From positions 2,418,001-2,482,000 of the forward strand of contig NZ_OY762555.1 of NCBI RefSeq assembly GCF_963666015.1: 64,000 nt of DNA. Reading direction: 5' to 3'. This DNA comes from an uncultured Sphaerochaeta sp. Lineage in GTDB: Bacteria > Spirochaetota > Spirochaetia > Sphaerochaetales > Sphaerochaetaceae. Made by a program: the position numbers and the translations under genes. Below, one piece after another: positions 1-8,097 of this stretch. Below the pieces are notes generated by a model. The model was given only the letters and a program-made list of their open reading frames with translations, was not told the origin of the DNA and did not search any database. How positions within the stretch are numbered: position 1 is the first letter of the stretch; each line of letters begins with the position of its first letter.

Positions 1-786
1 AGGTCCTTTCCCTGGAACTGAGAGCAGACCTGCATCCTTGTTTACAACGATGATATGCGAATCTTGGTACACGATATCCAGGGTAAGCATGGCATGGAGG
101 ATTGGTTTGCATTTCTCATCACAAGGGCCATAGAACCGGAGATGGCTTCTCCCACTGCCCTTGGTAGGCGCTCCGAAGAAGAATTCTGTCATACTGATGG
201 GATGCAATTGGTGGGTAAACGCAAACTGGAGGAGCTTGATGGCACAGCAATCCCCGCTCCCTGTAGGAGCTTTCCCTCCGGGGAAGATGGAGTCCAGACA
301 AATTTGCCTTCCATCAAGCGTGGCTATGCTGTAGAGATTTCGATAATGGGAGAGAGCTCTACGGGAAAGTTCGGAGCGTTCATAAAGATGTGATTGGCGT
401 TCCTGTTCATTATTTGCTGCCTCAGCACGTTTACCTATCTCCTTGATCGGGGCATCAAACATGTCAAGATATTCGTGGTATGCCGCCTCATCGACCAGGT
501 GATCAACCCAACCAGGAAGGTTTAGGTGTCCCATGCAACTGCCTGAGAATGCTTTCAGCAGGACCTCTTTTCCGTTTTGGTCATGTGCAACCAAGACACC
601 GAACATTGCCCCCCCTCCTGGCAGGAAGAACCCATCGATGGGTACCTTCCCCTCTCCTTCAAAATCTATTACTCCGTTTGTTAGTAGAAGTTGCTGGAGG
701 TGCAAGGCGTAGGTGTGTGCTGGGTGTTCTGGCAGTGGTGGGTTCATGACATCTCTGATGGTACGAAAGTACTGCTTTAGATGCAA
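1..786 (-). CDS. RluA-family pseudouridine synthase, partial (N-terminal part)
   Basis: The minus-strand frame is open to the window edge, so the catalytic C-terminal half is missing. About 262 residues are present. The last visible stretch, DSHIIVVNKDAGLLSVPGKG, is the entry motif of the RluA/RsuA pseudouridine synthase core (binding 'NKPaGLLsVPG'). The long N-terminal extension before it (about 230 residues, with a PGGGAMFGVLV strand and an NNEQERQ helix) is typical of the extended Rlu subfamily that modifies rRNA or tRNA uridines. The TTG at 784-786 is preferred because AGGG lies six bases upstream and the residues before the first ATG (745-747) match the family's N-terminus (aromatic residue ... 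LPE). If the ATG is the true start, the gene begins at 747. It is divergent from the diguanylate cyclase gene. Confidence 0.8.
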   Translation of the reverse strand, partial: MHLKQYFRTIRDVMNPPLPEHPAHTYALHLQQLLLTNGVIDFEGEGKVPIDGFFLPGGGAMFGVLVAHDQNGKEVLLKAFSGSCMGHLNLPGWVDHLVDEAAYHEYLDMFDAPIKEIGKRAEAANNEQERQSHLYERSELSRRALSHYRNLYSIATLDGRQICLDSIFPGGKAPTGSGDCCAIKLLQFAFTHQLHPISMTEFFFGAPTKGSGRSHLRFYGPCDEKCKPILHAMLTLDIVYQDSHIIVVNKDAGLLSVPGKGP

Positions 787-842
787 GGTCTACCCTAGGC
801 AAATACCATGTGCTATGGCATCATGGATGAAAGAGAGGGCCT

Positions 843-1940
843 ATGAACGCGACACTTGAGTTGGATGTACTATCTGTGGTGCTTCTGATTTTTGCCATAG
901 CTTTGGCTTCACGTAGTTTGCAGAGCAAGCCGAATAATCGTTGGTATATTCTTTCCGCTATCACCCTACTTATTGTCATAGGGACCGAGTTGTTTGCCTA
1001 TCAGGTTGATGATATCGGCGTTTCCTCCCAGATTGCTCCCCACCGAATCACCAATGTACTGGGCTTCGGGCTGTCACCTATTGTCTGCTATTTCTTATTC
1101 AGGTACATCTCTCATACAAAATATCAACAGAGAGGCAAGTGGTTGTTCCTTCCCTTTTCCATCAATGGGCTGTTGAGTATTCTCAGTTATTTCAATGGTT
1201 GGTACTTCTCTGTGGATGCCATGAATGTATATCGCAGGGGGCCGCTTTTTGCCCTGGCAACATTCAATATGCTGTTCTACTATGGATTGTGTATTGTCTA
1301 TCTGGTCAAGACGCTACGTGCATACGAGGCTTCAGACCGCCCTCTTTTACTTTTTATTCTGGCAACCCCAATTGGAGGGGCTGCCATTCAGATCATCTTC
1401 CCCCCAATCCTGACGCTTTGGCCCGGTATTGCACTCTCCCTGTTGTTGTTCTATCTCTTCTCACAAGAGCAGTATTATTCATTTGATGTGCTTACCGGCC
1501 TAAGGAATCGACTAACATTTATGCGTGATCTTTCGGATTTGCAGCGAATATGCAAGGGACCGGCAACCATTGTGGTGTGTGATGTCAACGAACTGAAAAA
1601 GGTCAATGATACCTATGGTCATACCAGTGGGGATGACCTTTTGGTGCATACCGGAGGGTTGTTGGAACGCTGTTTTCGCGGAGTGGGGAAAACGTATCGT
1701 ATCGGTGGTGATGAGTTTGCTGTGATCACCACCAAGGAGGAACCTCTGGAGGTTGAACGGTCACTATCCATGCTTGAGAGCCAAATTAAGCTGTACAACA
1801 AGACCAAGCCCATGCCGCTCTCTCTGGCAATTGGATGGTCGTGGTGTGAATCCTGTGGCGGAAATCTATTCAATACCTATGTAGCAGCAGACAACAATAT
1901 GTATGATAACAAGGGAAAGATGAAAAAAGGACGGAGGTAA
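843..1940 (+). CDS. Membrane-bound diguanylate cyclase (7TM-GGDEF)
   Basis: This predicted inner-membrane enzyme makes cyclic-di-GMP from two GTP. Residues 1-205 form seven hydrophobic segments (the first about 8-27, the last about 195-212). They are followed by a GGDEF domain (about 215-360) with the DxLTGLRNR entry motif and an intact active-site loop, YRIGGDEFAVI. The N-terminal 7TM module is a likely ligand or membrane sensor, but its signal cannot be read from the sequence. The start has a GAGAGG Shine-Dalgarno. The gene ends four bases before the creatininase gene, so the two are probably cotranscribed. Of the four c-di-GMP proteins in this window, this is the only one with an intact GGDEF motif. 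Confidence 0.9.
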   Translation: MNATLELDVLSVVLLIFAIALASRSLQSKPNNRWYILSAITLLIVIGTELFAYQVDDIGVSSQIAPHRITNVLGFGLSPIVCYFLFRYISHTKYQQRGKWLFLPFSINGLLSILSYFNGWYFSVDAMNVYRRGPLFALATFNMLFYYGLCIVYLVKTLRAYEASDRPLLLFILATPIGGAAIQIIFPPILTLWPGIALSLLLFYLFSQEQYYSFDVLTGLRNRLTFMRDLSDLQRICKGPATIVVCDVNELKKVNDTYGHTSGDDLLVHTGGLLERCFRGVGKTYRIGGDEFAVITTKEEPLEVERSLSMLESQIKLYNKTKPMPLSLAIGWSWCESCGGNLFNTYVAADNNMYDNKGKMKKGRR

Positions 1941-1944
1941 CCTG

Positions 1945-2661
1945 ATGGACCAGCATGTACAGTATGCCTATCTCAGTGTTCCTCAATTTGAACGGAGACT
2001 GGCAGAGCATCCCGTAGGATATATTCCCCTGGGAACCCTTGAGTGGCATGGGTTGCAAAATGTCTTAGGCGCGGATGCGCTACAGGCAGAGGGATTGTTT
2101 ATCAGGGCAGCCAGGTGTTTTGGGGGCATTGTGTTTCCACCGTTTTATCTTGGTCCCGATAGGATTACCGATGCAGGGGATGGAAAGAGTTTAATTGGGA
2201 TGGACTCAAGCGAGGCTACAAAACCCCACCAGAGGCTTCCCGGAAGTTGTTACTGGGTCTCCAAGGGACTGTTTCTCCAGATGCTTGAAGCGCTGGTTGC
2301 TCAGGCAAAACGGGCAGGGTTTATTTGCCTGATCGCTGATGGGCATGGTCCCTCCAGGAAAGCTTGGGCAGAGTTATCCAGCCAGTGGGAAAAGCAGTAT
2401 GACATTATTCTTCTCTCCTCCCTCAATGATTTTCCACCAGAGACGTATCTGGCTTTGGGGGATCATGCTGGACGCTGTGAGACCTCTACGATGATGGCGC
2501 TTCACCCTGAGTTGGTGAATCTTGCATCCCTAGAGCAAGATACATGGCCGCTTGGGGTGAAAGGGGAGGATCCAAGGCTCTCTAGCGCCGCCTACGGTGA
2601 GTACATCCTTGAGACAACGGTGAATGCGATAGGCCAAAAACTCCAGGAATTGGGCTTGTGA
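1945..2661 (+). CDS. Creatininase-family amidohydrolase
   Basis: The protein has the Pfam creatininase fold (238 aa). Metal-site motifs are visible in order: LGTLEWHGLQNVLGAD near the N-terminus (family form GSxEQHGxHLPLxTD), DGHG in the middle, and GDHAGRCETSTMM (family HAGexETS). Members are zinc or manganese amidohydrolases acting on creatinine, formamidopyrimidine or mycofactocin precursors. Substrate cannot be assigned here. The gene follows the diguanylate cyclase with a 4-bp gap. The family's first Glu/His pair and the acidic ligand are kept, so catalysis is plausible. Confidence 0.8.
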   Translation: MDQHVQYAYLSVPQFERRLAEHPVGYIPLGTLEWHGLQNVLGADALQAEGLFIRAARCFGGIVFPPFYLGPDRITDAGDGKSLIGMDSSEATKPHQRLPGSCYWVSKGLFLQMLEALVAQAKRAGFICLIADGHGPSRKAWAELSSQWEKQYDIILLSSLNDFPPETYLALGDHAGRCETSTMMALHPELVNLASLEQDTWPLGVKGEDPRLSSAAYGEYILETTVNAIGQKLQELGL

Positions 2662-2745
2662 TTCCGGTTTTGTAAGGGGTGCCTTCTTTTTTGCAATGTT
2701 ATTGAAGTTTTCCGTCTGCCATCCTTTGGGGCAGGAGGAATGAAA

Positions 2746-3213
2746 ATGAATATTTCATGTACCGTAATTGGAAATGTATGTGTGGGGGATGGATATGCCA
2801 TCCAGGTCGGAGAACAGTATCGCAAGGGGCTACACGGCTTGGAAGGGTTTAGCCATATCTTGGTTGTATGGTATGCCCATCAAGCCATGTCGTTGCCTCC
2901 AGAGGCTCTAGTGATCCCAAAACCATATCAAGCAGGACCTGAACAGATAGGGATATTTGCCACACGATCTCCGTATCGTGTGAATCCGCTTTGTGTATCG
3001 GTTGTCCCTGTACAATCCATCGATATGGAAAATGGAACAATCCAAGTCCATTGGATCGATGCATTACAGGATACTCCGGTTCTCGATATCAAGCCATATC
3101 ATGGTAGTGAAGATCGGGTACGGGACTACAGAACACCCTCATGGTGTGCCCATTGGCCGAAATGGATGGAAGAAAGTGAAGATTTCGATTGGGATGCAGA
3201 ATTTACATTCTGA
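2746..3213 (+). CDS. TrmO-like tRNA (adenine-N6) methyltransferase, TsaA/YaeB family
   Basis: The protein is a small beta-barrel SAM-dependent enzyme of the TsaA/UPF0066 family; E. coli TrmO methylates t6A37 in tRNA-Thr. Family landmarks are visible: a beta-strand start (CTVIGNV), GLEGFSHILVVWYAHQ, RSPYRVNPLCVSVV and, near the C-terminus, DTPVLDIKPY. Length is 155 aa, within the usual size of the catalytic barrel without the C-terminal extension of E. coli TrmO. The ATG at 2746 is preferred over the one at 2740 because AGGAGG ends at 2738, giving a 7-base spacing. The last 11 bp overlap the convergent AraC gene. Confidence 0.85.
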   Translation: MNISCTVIGNVCVGDGYAIQVGEQYRKGLHGLEGFSHILVVWYAHQAMSLPPEALVIPKPYQAGPEQIGIFATRSPYRVNPLCVSVVPVQSIDMENGTIQVHWIDALQDTPVLDIKPYHGSEDRVRDYRTPSWCAHWPKWMEESEDFDWDAEFTF

Positions 3214-4048
3214 TGGGGATATATATCTCAATGGTTGTCCTATTTTTCTCATACCGTTGCAGTTCCCAATTGCCTAGGCACTGGTAGGTGTTCTGTGAGA
3301 AGTAGGTCCCATAGATGTATTGATAGGTATTCCTGATCTGGCTTACGTCTTGGGTATGGAGAAACCTGATATAGGTTGTCTTTGGTATTGATTGCCGAGA
3401 GAAAACTGTTTCCTGTGGAGAGGCAGGGTTCACCTCCATACCACAAAGTACTCGCATCGTTTGTTCCTCGCCCTCTTTCCATGCCGTGAATTGCAATGTC
3501 ACGGACTCATGTCGCTGGCCCTGTATTGAGGTCTTGTAGTGTTCGAACTGCTGCCAATGACGATGGAAAGAACGCGTTTCAGGCCAGATGAAGAAGTCAA
3601 GTCCGCATAGGGTGAACTCTGGTAAGGTGAGAATCTCTCCGTTGATGACATCACTATCCTGGTGTCGTTGCGGGTAGATTCTCTGTTGTAGGTATGGAGA
3701 ATCCAATCCACTTTGGAGGATGTTGGAAGGGGTGTCATTAAATCTCCGTCTGCAAGCTCGGTAAAAAGTCTCATAATCATGGAACCCATAGAGAAGGGCA
3801 AGCTTGTTGAGTGGGGTATTTGAGCTGTATGCATGTGAGAAAATGGTAGAAAGAATCCTTGCTTGCAGGTATTCCTTCAGCTTTATATCAGTATGGGCAG
3901 TGAAAAGTCCGGAGAGATGGTGTGTGCAATAGCCACTATGGGCGGCGAGTTCAGAAACCGTGGTAATCGGGTTCTGGGACCTTAATCGTTGTTCGAAATA
4001 GTCAAGGGTTGCGATAAGGTTGTCATATCCATCCATGCTGATTAGCAT
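3203..4048 (-). CDS. AraC-family regulator with C-terminal GyrI-like effector domain
   Basis: This is a Rob/SoxS-type architecture. An N-terminal AraC DNA-binding domain with two HTH motifs (about 20-110: VSELAAHSGYCTHHLSGLF and LNKLALLYGFHDYETFYRA) is followed by an AraC-effector-binding/GyrI-like domain (about 120-280). Regulators of this kind bind small amphipathic or drug-like ligands, and a MATE exporter lies 1.1 kb away; any link is inference. No Shine-Dalgarno precedes the ATG. A -10-like element lies just upstream, so translation may be nearly leaderless. It is divergent from the DUF523 gene and convergent with the trmO-like gene, overlapping it by 11 bp. Confidence 0.85.
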   Translation of the reverse strand: MLISMDGYDNLIATLDYFEQRLRSQNPITTVSELAAHSGYCTHHLSGLFTAHTDIKLKEYLQARILSTIFSHAYSSNTPLNKLALLYGFHDYETFYRACRRRFNDTPSNILQSGLDSPYLQQRIYPQRHQDSDVINGEILTLPEFTLCGLDFFIWPETRSFHRHWQQFEHYKTSIQGQRHESVTLQFTAWKEGEEQTMRVLCGMEVNPASPQETVFSRQSIPKTTYIRFLHTQDVSQIRNTYQYIYGTYFSQNTYQCLGNWELQRYEKNRTTIEIYIPIRM

Positions 4049-4086
4049 ACCACTATAATTCTGCCTGTGATATGCTTATCTCCATG
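4034..4086. promoter_or_regulatory. Divergent start region with mirrored 15-bp arms
   Basis: The start codons of the AraC gene (minus, 4048) and the DUF523 gene (plus, 4072) are 23 bp apart. The 15-bp segments at 4034-4048 and 4072-4086 are inverted copies matching at 12 of 15 positions, so both proteins begin MLISM. A TATAAT at 4054-4059 sits between them, about 12 bp from the plus-strand ATG. The symmetry could be an AraC-type operator or a coincidence of coding sequence. No experimental support can be read from sequence. Confidence 0.35.
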
Positions 4087-4524
4087 AAAAAACCACCACT
4101 TATTGTCAGTGCATGCCTGCTTGGCAGGCAATGTAGGTACGACGGATCTTCAGTTCCCTTTCCTCAAGCAGCACAACTGGCAGAACACTATACCCTCATC
4201 CCTGTTTGTCCTGAAGAACTGGGAGGGTTGCAGACTCCTCGCTGCGCCTCAGAGCTGCTGGATGGCAGGGTAGTCACTAAAGACGGTGATGATATCACTT
4301 TGGCATTCTTGCAAGGTGCAGAGAAAGCCTTAGGAATTGCAGAAGAAGTAGGATGTAGGCAAGCACTCCTGATGGACCGCAGTCCATCCTGTGGATACGG
4401 GGTGGTCTATGATGGGTCCTTCCGTGGCACACTCATTCCCGGCAATGGCATTTTTGCCTCACTGTTGGAGACCAAAGGTTTCCTAATCAGCACTCCCTCA
4501 TATCTTGAGGTGTTGCTAGGCTGA
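4072..4524 (+). CDS. DUF523 family protein
   Basis: The protein has a short conserved Cys-rich fold. Residues visible are SACLLGRQCRYDG at the N-terminus, VCPEELGGLQTPR in the middle and DRSPSCGYG, the DUF523 signatures. Homologues occur alone or fused to DUF1722; their biochemical role is not established, though the invariant Cys residues suggest metal or thiol chemistry. Length (146-150 aa) is normal. Either the ATG at 4072 or the one at 4084 may be used; neither has a Shine-Dalgarno. The 3' end overlaps the convergent aldolase-like gene by 9 bp. Confidence 0.8.
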   Translation: MLISMKKPPLIVSACLLGRQCRYDGSSVPFPQAAQLAEHYTLIPVCPEELGGLQTPRCASELLDGRVVTKDGDDITLAFLQGAEKALGIAEEVGCRQALLMDRSPSCGYGVVYDGSFRGTLIPGNGIFASLLETKGFLISTPSYLEVLLG

Positions 4525-5121
4525 AGGTAGTGAGAATTTCTTTGCTCGTTTAAGAGCAGCTGTGGTTGCTTCCCAGTCCGTCTCCTTGAGCATCCAACTC
4601 CCTGTCATGGCAAGTACATATGGGTTCTCAAGGTAGGTGGCTGTCATCTCTTCATTGATATGCCCCGCTACGATGAATGTAAGGCCTTCCTGTTCTCCTA
4701 GGGTGTTGATGAACGGGAGGCCACCAAGTTCCTCCACTGGATAACAACCCAATGTCTTGAGATTCCACGCCTTGGCTACCGATGCCTGGGTGGTGACCGC
4801 ATAAATGGGTTTTCCCTCTTGTTGGCAAAACTCCACCATCTGCTCATTGAAAAGAGGGGAGAATATGAAGGCAGCTCCTGCCTCTACTGCTGCTTTTGCC
4901 TCGTCTAACGTCTGGACATTGCCCGCCCCGATGAGAAGATCCTCTTCTTTGGCCAGACGACGTAGCAAGGCAAGCCCCCCACTCATCTGCTGGGAGATGT
5001 TTGCCGTGCGTAGGTCGCTTACTCGAAGTGCCTTGACCAACGCTTCTGCCTGGTCTGCCCTGCCTTGTTTGACCATCGGGATGCACCGAATCTGTGCCAA
5101 TTGTTTGGTAATGGTATCCAT
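4516..5121 (-). CDS. KDPG/KHG aldolase-like protein with altered active site
   Basis: The fold is that of class I KDPG aldolase (Eda; about 200 aa): a CIPMV start strand, LIGAGNVQTLDEAKAAVEAG (family LIGAGTVLtxeqa), AGAAFIFSPLFN (family GAxFivSPg) and CYPVEELGG (family KFFPAExxGG). Two residues that define catalysis look changed. The Schiff-base lysine three residues before the FPA proline is Gly here (GCYP), and the Glu of the VxEVTLRT strand aligns with Val (RVSDLRT). A lysine lies a few residues earlier (LKTLGC), so a shifted site cannot be excluded. It lies 29 bp downstream of the MATE gene, probably in one operon. The start has GGAG. Confidence 0.7.
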   Translation of the reverse strand: MDTITKQLAQIRCIPMVKQGRADQAEALVKALRVSDLRTANISQQMSGGLALLRRLAKEEDLLIGAGNVQTLDEAKAAVEAGAAFIFSPLFNEQMVEFCQQEGKPIYAVTTQASVAKAWNLKTLGCYPVEELGGLPFINTLGEQEGLTFIVAGHINEEMTATYLENPYVLAMTGSWMLKETDWEATTAALKRAKKFSLPSA

Positions 5122-5150
5122 GTCGGTCTCCTCCTTTATCAGATGTAAGT

Positions 5151-6491
5151 CTAATCTGTTTGATGCATCCAGTCGACCCTAAAGTAATAAATGACAAAGA
5201 TAATGGAGCTGAGTGTCCAGGTAACTGGGTATGCCCAGAAGATGACCCTGATATCCATGAAGAGCCACAGTCCGGTTGAGATGAAGATGATTCTGAAGAT
5301 GCACCAGATGGCAAGCATGACTGCCATAGGGACGATTGCTTTTCCTGCACCACGGTAGATACCGCTCATTGCATGACTGAGCGCAAGAGCCCAGAGGAAA
5401 AGACTGGAGATATGAGCCTTTGAGACTCCCAATGCAATGACTTCAGGGTCTTGGCTGAAAAGCCTCATCAAGGGTTCTGCTCCCAGGAACATACCAATTC
5501 CTATAGTCTCAGCAAGAATCATGGCAAACAAGACCCCAAAGCGTGCGCCCCTTTTTACCCGATCATACTCCCTTGCTCCCAAATTCTGCCCTGTAAAGGT
5601 AGTTAGCGCCAAGGCAAATGCCGTTATGGGGATAAAGGCAAAGCCTTGGATACGCATGAAGGCCCCATTTCCTGCCATGGCTGAGGCTCCAAAGAGATTG
5701 ATTGAGGATTGGAGGATGACATTTGCAAAGCTGGTTACCGAATTTTGGATGCCGGAAGGAATGCCAAAGGTAAGGATCTGCTTGAGGTATCCTTTGTGAA
5801 TACTAATGGAAGGGATGTGTACTCGCACAATTGAAGGAGTTGTGAGTAATAAACGGAAGCTGAGAGTAGCGCTCACTCCTTGCGCAATGATGGTAGCATA
5901 TGCGGTCCCCTCAATACCCATACCCAGCACGCCGACGAAAATCAGGTCGAGGGCTATGTTCAGGATTGCAGCAACGATAAGAAAATAGAGTGGATGCCTG
6001 CTGTCTCCCACTGCCTGGAGGATTCCGCTTGCAGTGTTGTAGAAGATTAGGGTGGAGATGCCCAAAAAGAAGATTCGGAGATAGGTTTGTGCGTCGGTGA
6101 ATACGCTCTGTGGAGTTCTCATCCAATGAAGGACCATCGGGGCAAAGAAGTAACCCAGGACGGTCAGCAGTGCACTGGTGAGCAAACTGAGGGCGATGGT
6201 GGTATGGACAGCCTTCCTGACTCCTTCATGGTCGCCTTTTCCGAATGCTGTGGAGATTACCACGCCCGCTCCTACAAAAATACCTTGGAAGAGTCCTACC
6301 AAGAGCATGATAAGGCTGGTGATTGAGGTAATGGCAGCCAAAGCCTCTTTGCCGACCAGGTTTCCCACCACCAAGGTATCAGTTGTGTGATACAGCTGTT
6401 GAAACAAGTTCCCAAGGAAAATTGGGATTGCAAAGGCAATAAGGTTTTTTTGGATCGAACCGCTTGTCATAAGCTTCGTATGCGTTGCCAT
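5151..6491 (-). CDS. MATE-family efflux transporter
   Basis: The protein is a multidrug and toxin extrusion (MatE) antiporter of about 446 aa with twelve predicted membrane segments in two repeats. The N-lobe begins AIPIFLGNLFQQLYHTTDTLVVG, a typical DinF/NorM-like first helix pair, and the C-lobe repeats the theme (FGIPSGIQNSVTSFANVILQ). MATE pumps use a Na+ or H+ gradient to expel cationic or amphipathic compounds. The ATG at 6489-6491 (MATHTKLM) has an AGG upstream and fits family N-termini. A TTG 39 bp further upstream would add 13 residues with no family match. The aldolase-like gene follows on the same strand. Confidence 0.9.
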   Translation of the reverse strand: MATHTKLMTSGSIQKNLIAFAIPIFLGNLFQQLYHTTDTLVVGNLVGKEALAAITSITSLIMLLVGLFQGIFVGAGVVISTAFGKGDHEGVRKAVHTTIALSLLTSALLTVLGYFFAPMVLHWMRTPQSVFTDAQTYLRIFFLGISTLIFYNTASGILQAVGDSRHPLYFLIVAAILNIALDLIFVGVLGMGIEGTAYATIIAQGVSATLSFRLLLTTPSIVRVHIPSISIHKGYLKQILTFGIPSGIQNSVTSFANVILQSSINLFGASAMAGNGAFMRIQGFAFIPITAFALALTTFTGQNLGAREYDRVKRGARFGVLFAMILAETIGIGMFLGAEPLMRLFSQDPEVIALGVSKAHISSLFLWALALSHAMSGIYRGAGKAIVPMAVMLAIWCIFRIIFISTGLWLFMDIRVIFWAYPVTWTLSSIIFVIYYFRVDWMHQTD

Positions 6492-6583
6492 ATGGCCTAG
6501 TACTCTAGTCCATCCCTGTCGTTCTTGCAAGCAGAACTACAGCTCATCTTGCCTTGTGAACAGTGCTACTCTAGGATGTGCGT

Positions 6584-7009
6584 ATGAATACCTATTCCAC
6601 AATCAGCACCATGGTGCATGAATTATACTATGGATCAGATACCAACTGTGCAAGGACAATGCTTCTTGTCCTTGCCAAACTGCTCGACCAAAACCTCGCA
6701 CCACAGACACTCCAGAGTGCTGTTGCCTTGCATGGTTGTGGTGGCCACGGGGATCAATGCGGGTTGGTTGAAGGTGCCGTAATGTTTATAGGTATATACT
6801 TCCTAGAGAGAGGATGGAATGGGAAGGAAGTTGTCTGTCTTACCTATACCTTTGCTGAAAACTATCACAATCGGTTTGGCTCGCTTCTCTGCAGGAACCT
6901 TCGGCCTGGAGGCTTTTCGGCTGAAGACGCTCCCCACCTTTGTGAAAATCTGACCAATGAATCTATCGTATTTACGTATCATTTCATCATGCGTAACAGT
7001 GAAAAGTAG
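6584..7009 (+). CDS. C_GCAxxG_C_C family redox-type protein
   Basis: The protein matches the C_GCAxxG_C_C family pattern. A Cys in the first helix (DTNCARTMLL) is followed by HGCGGHGDQCGLVEGAVMFIG, then a C-terminal FGSLLCRNLRPGGF and HLCENL. Family members have conserved cysteines thought to bind a metal or act in electron transfer, often beside reductases or transporters. No such partner is adjacent here. The ATG at 6584 has CTAGG eight bases upstream; a GTG six bases earlier is less likely. The C-terminal 15 residues extend past the usual family end. Confidence 0.75.
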   Translation: MNTYSTISTMVHELYYGSDTNCARTMLLVLAKLLDQNLAPQTLQSAVALHGCGGHGDQCGLVEGAVMFIGIYFLERGWNGKEVVCLTYTFAENYHNRFGSLLCRNLRPGGFSAEDAPHLCENLTNESIVFTYHFIMRNSEK

Positions 7010-7227
7010 GTATATGCGGGGACCAAAATCTTAGGACATCTGAATCTTTATTGCTAAACCAGCTCAAAAGAATAAAATATAAAAATATACATAGTAATAA
7101 AATAAATACCATTATGCAAAAATATACAATTTTTGATGCATAATGATGTAAAATTTGTTAATATAATTATAGATTAGGTAGAATTTGTTACATCCTAGTG
7201 ATTCATCAGGAAAAGGGGGAGAAAGGT
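7010..7227. promoter_or_regulatory. AT-rich regulatory region with long inverted repeat
   Basis: This region is AT-rich and non-coding. Perfect 9-bp arms CATTATGCA (7110-7118) and TGCATAATG (7137-7145) flank an 18-bp A/T centre. A TATAAT lies at 7162-7167 with the right arm in the -35 position, so binding there would compete with or recruit RNA polymerase. The nearest candidate binder is the RpiR regulator encoded directly downstream (autoregulation, inferred). The Shine-Dalgarno of that gene is GGGGGAG at 7215-7221. Confidence 0.5.
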
Positions 7228-8097
7228 ATGGTACAGGAACGAATACGTGAGACCTTGTCTTCCATGTCTCCCTCGTTTCAAGAAGTGGGGCGCTGGATGC
7301 TCGACAACTATGACTCTATCGGTTTTACCTCAGTCAACGAGCTCAGCAAGATTATCGGGGTCAGTAACGCCTCCTTGGTACGCTATACGCAAGCTCTTGG
7401 TTTTTCTGGATACAAACAGTTCAAGGAGACGGTACAAGAGGAGCTCAGGACAAAACTCAAGCCGGACTCCAACGTGGTGTTGAATGAGCTTGATGTACTC
7501 CCGATTAAAAAGAAACTGCAAAAGCTTGCTGATAATGAAATACAGAACCTCAGCAAGACCTTGAAGGGACTGAGTGTTCAATCACTGTCCAGAATGGTCC
7601 AGGGAGTTCTGCAGAGTGATCGAATTTTTGTGAGCGGGTTTGGGGTCAGCAAGAATATTATGCAGATATTCGAATATGCCTTGGTCTCCATGCAGATCAA
7701 GGAGGTTCATTCGATTACTGGTTCCATCAGTGACTACAGTGCGAGGCTTGCGAGCATGAACAGCTCTGACTGTCTTTTTATCATGACCATGCCTCCATAC
7801 TCTCCTGAGGCGCTTCAGGTAGCCAATGCAGCACATGCACGAAAAGTGAAGGTCTATCTGTTCACCGATTCTGCAGCATGCCCCATCTATCCCATTGCAG
7901 ATTCAGTGGCCTGTAGTGCAAACAACTCCTTGTTGCTTACCAACTCCTTTGTCGGCATGGTAGCGGTCATCCAGGTCTTCATAAACATGCTGCTGCTTGG
8001 CAGTGATGAGAATTTGATTCCCCATATGAAGGCGGTTGTAGCCACAGAACGGGAAGGATATGCGTGGCTTAAATCACAAAAGGAAGTGTTGAAATGA
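7228..8097 (+). CDS. RpiR/MurR-family transcriptional regulator (HTH-SIS)
   Basis: This is a sugar-phosphate-responsive regulator. The N-terminal RpiR winged HTH (about 1-75: FTSVNELSKIIGVSNASLVRYTQALGFSG) is followed by a SIS domain (about 115-250: SDRIFVSGFGVSKNIMQ, DCLFIMTMPPYS) that binds phosphosugars in relatives such as MurR (MurNAc-6-P). The ATG at 7228 follows a strong GGGGGAG site; a GTG at 7198 is unlikely. Its stop overlaps the next ATG (ATGA), so it heads the peptide-uptake operon and probably controls it. A SIS regulator in front of peptide transport and D-aminopeptidase genes suggests a wall-fragment signal, as inference. Confidence 0.88.
   Translation: MVQERIRETLSSMSPSFQEVGRWMLDNYDSIGFTSVNELSKIIGVSNASLVRYTQALGFSGYKQFKETVQEELRTKLKPDSNVVLNELDVLPIKKKLQKLADNEIQNLSKTLKGLSVQSLSRMVQGVLQSDRIFVSGFGVSKNIMQIFEYALVSMQIKEVHSITGSISDYSARLASMNSSDCLFIMTMPPYSPEALQVANAAHARKVKVYLFTDSAACPIYPIADSVACSANNSLLLTNSFVGMVAVIQVFINMLLLGSDENLIPHMKAVVATEREGYAWLKSQKEVLK

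Noticed and set aside
55..749. Plus-strand open frames at the left edge
   Set aside because: They oppose the minus-strand pseudouridine synthase frame, which carries recognisable family motifs and runs off the edge. The plus frames have no Shine-Dalgarno and odd composition.
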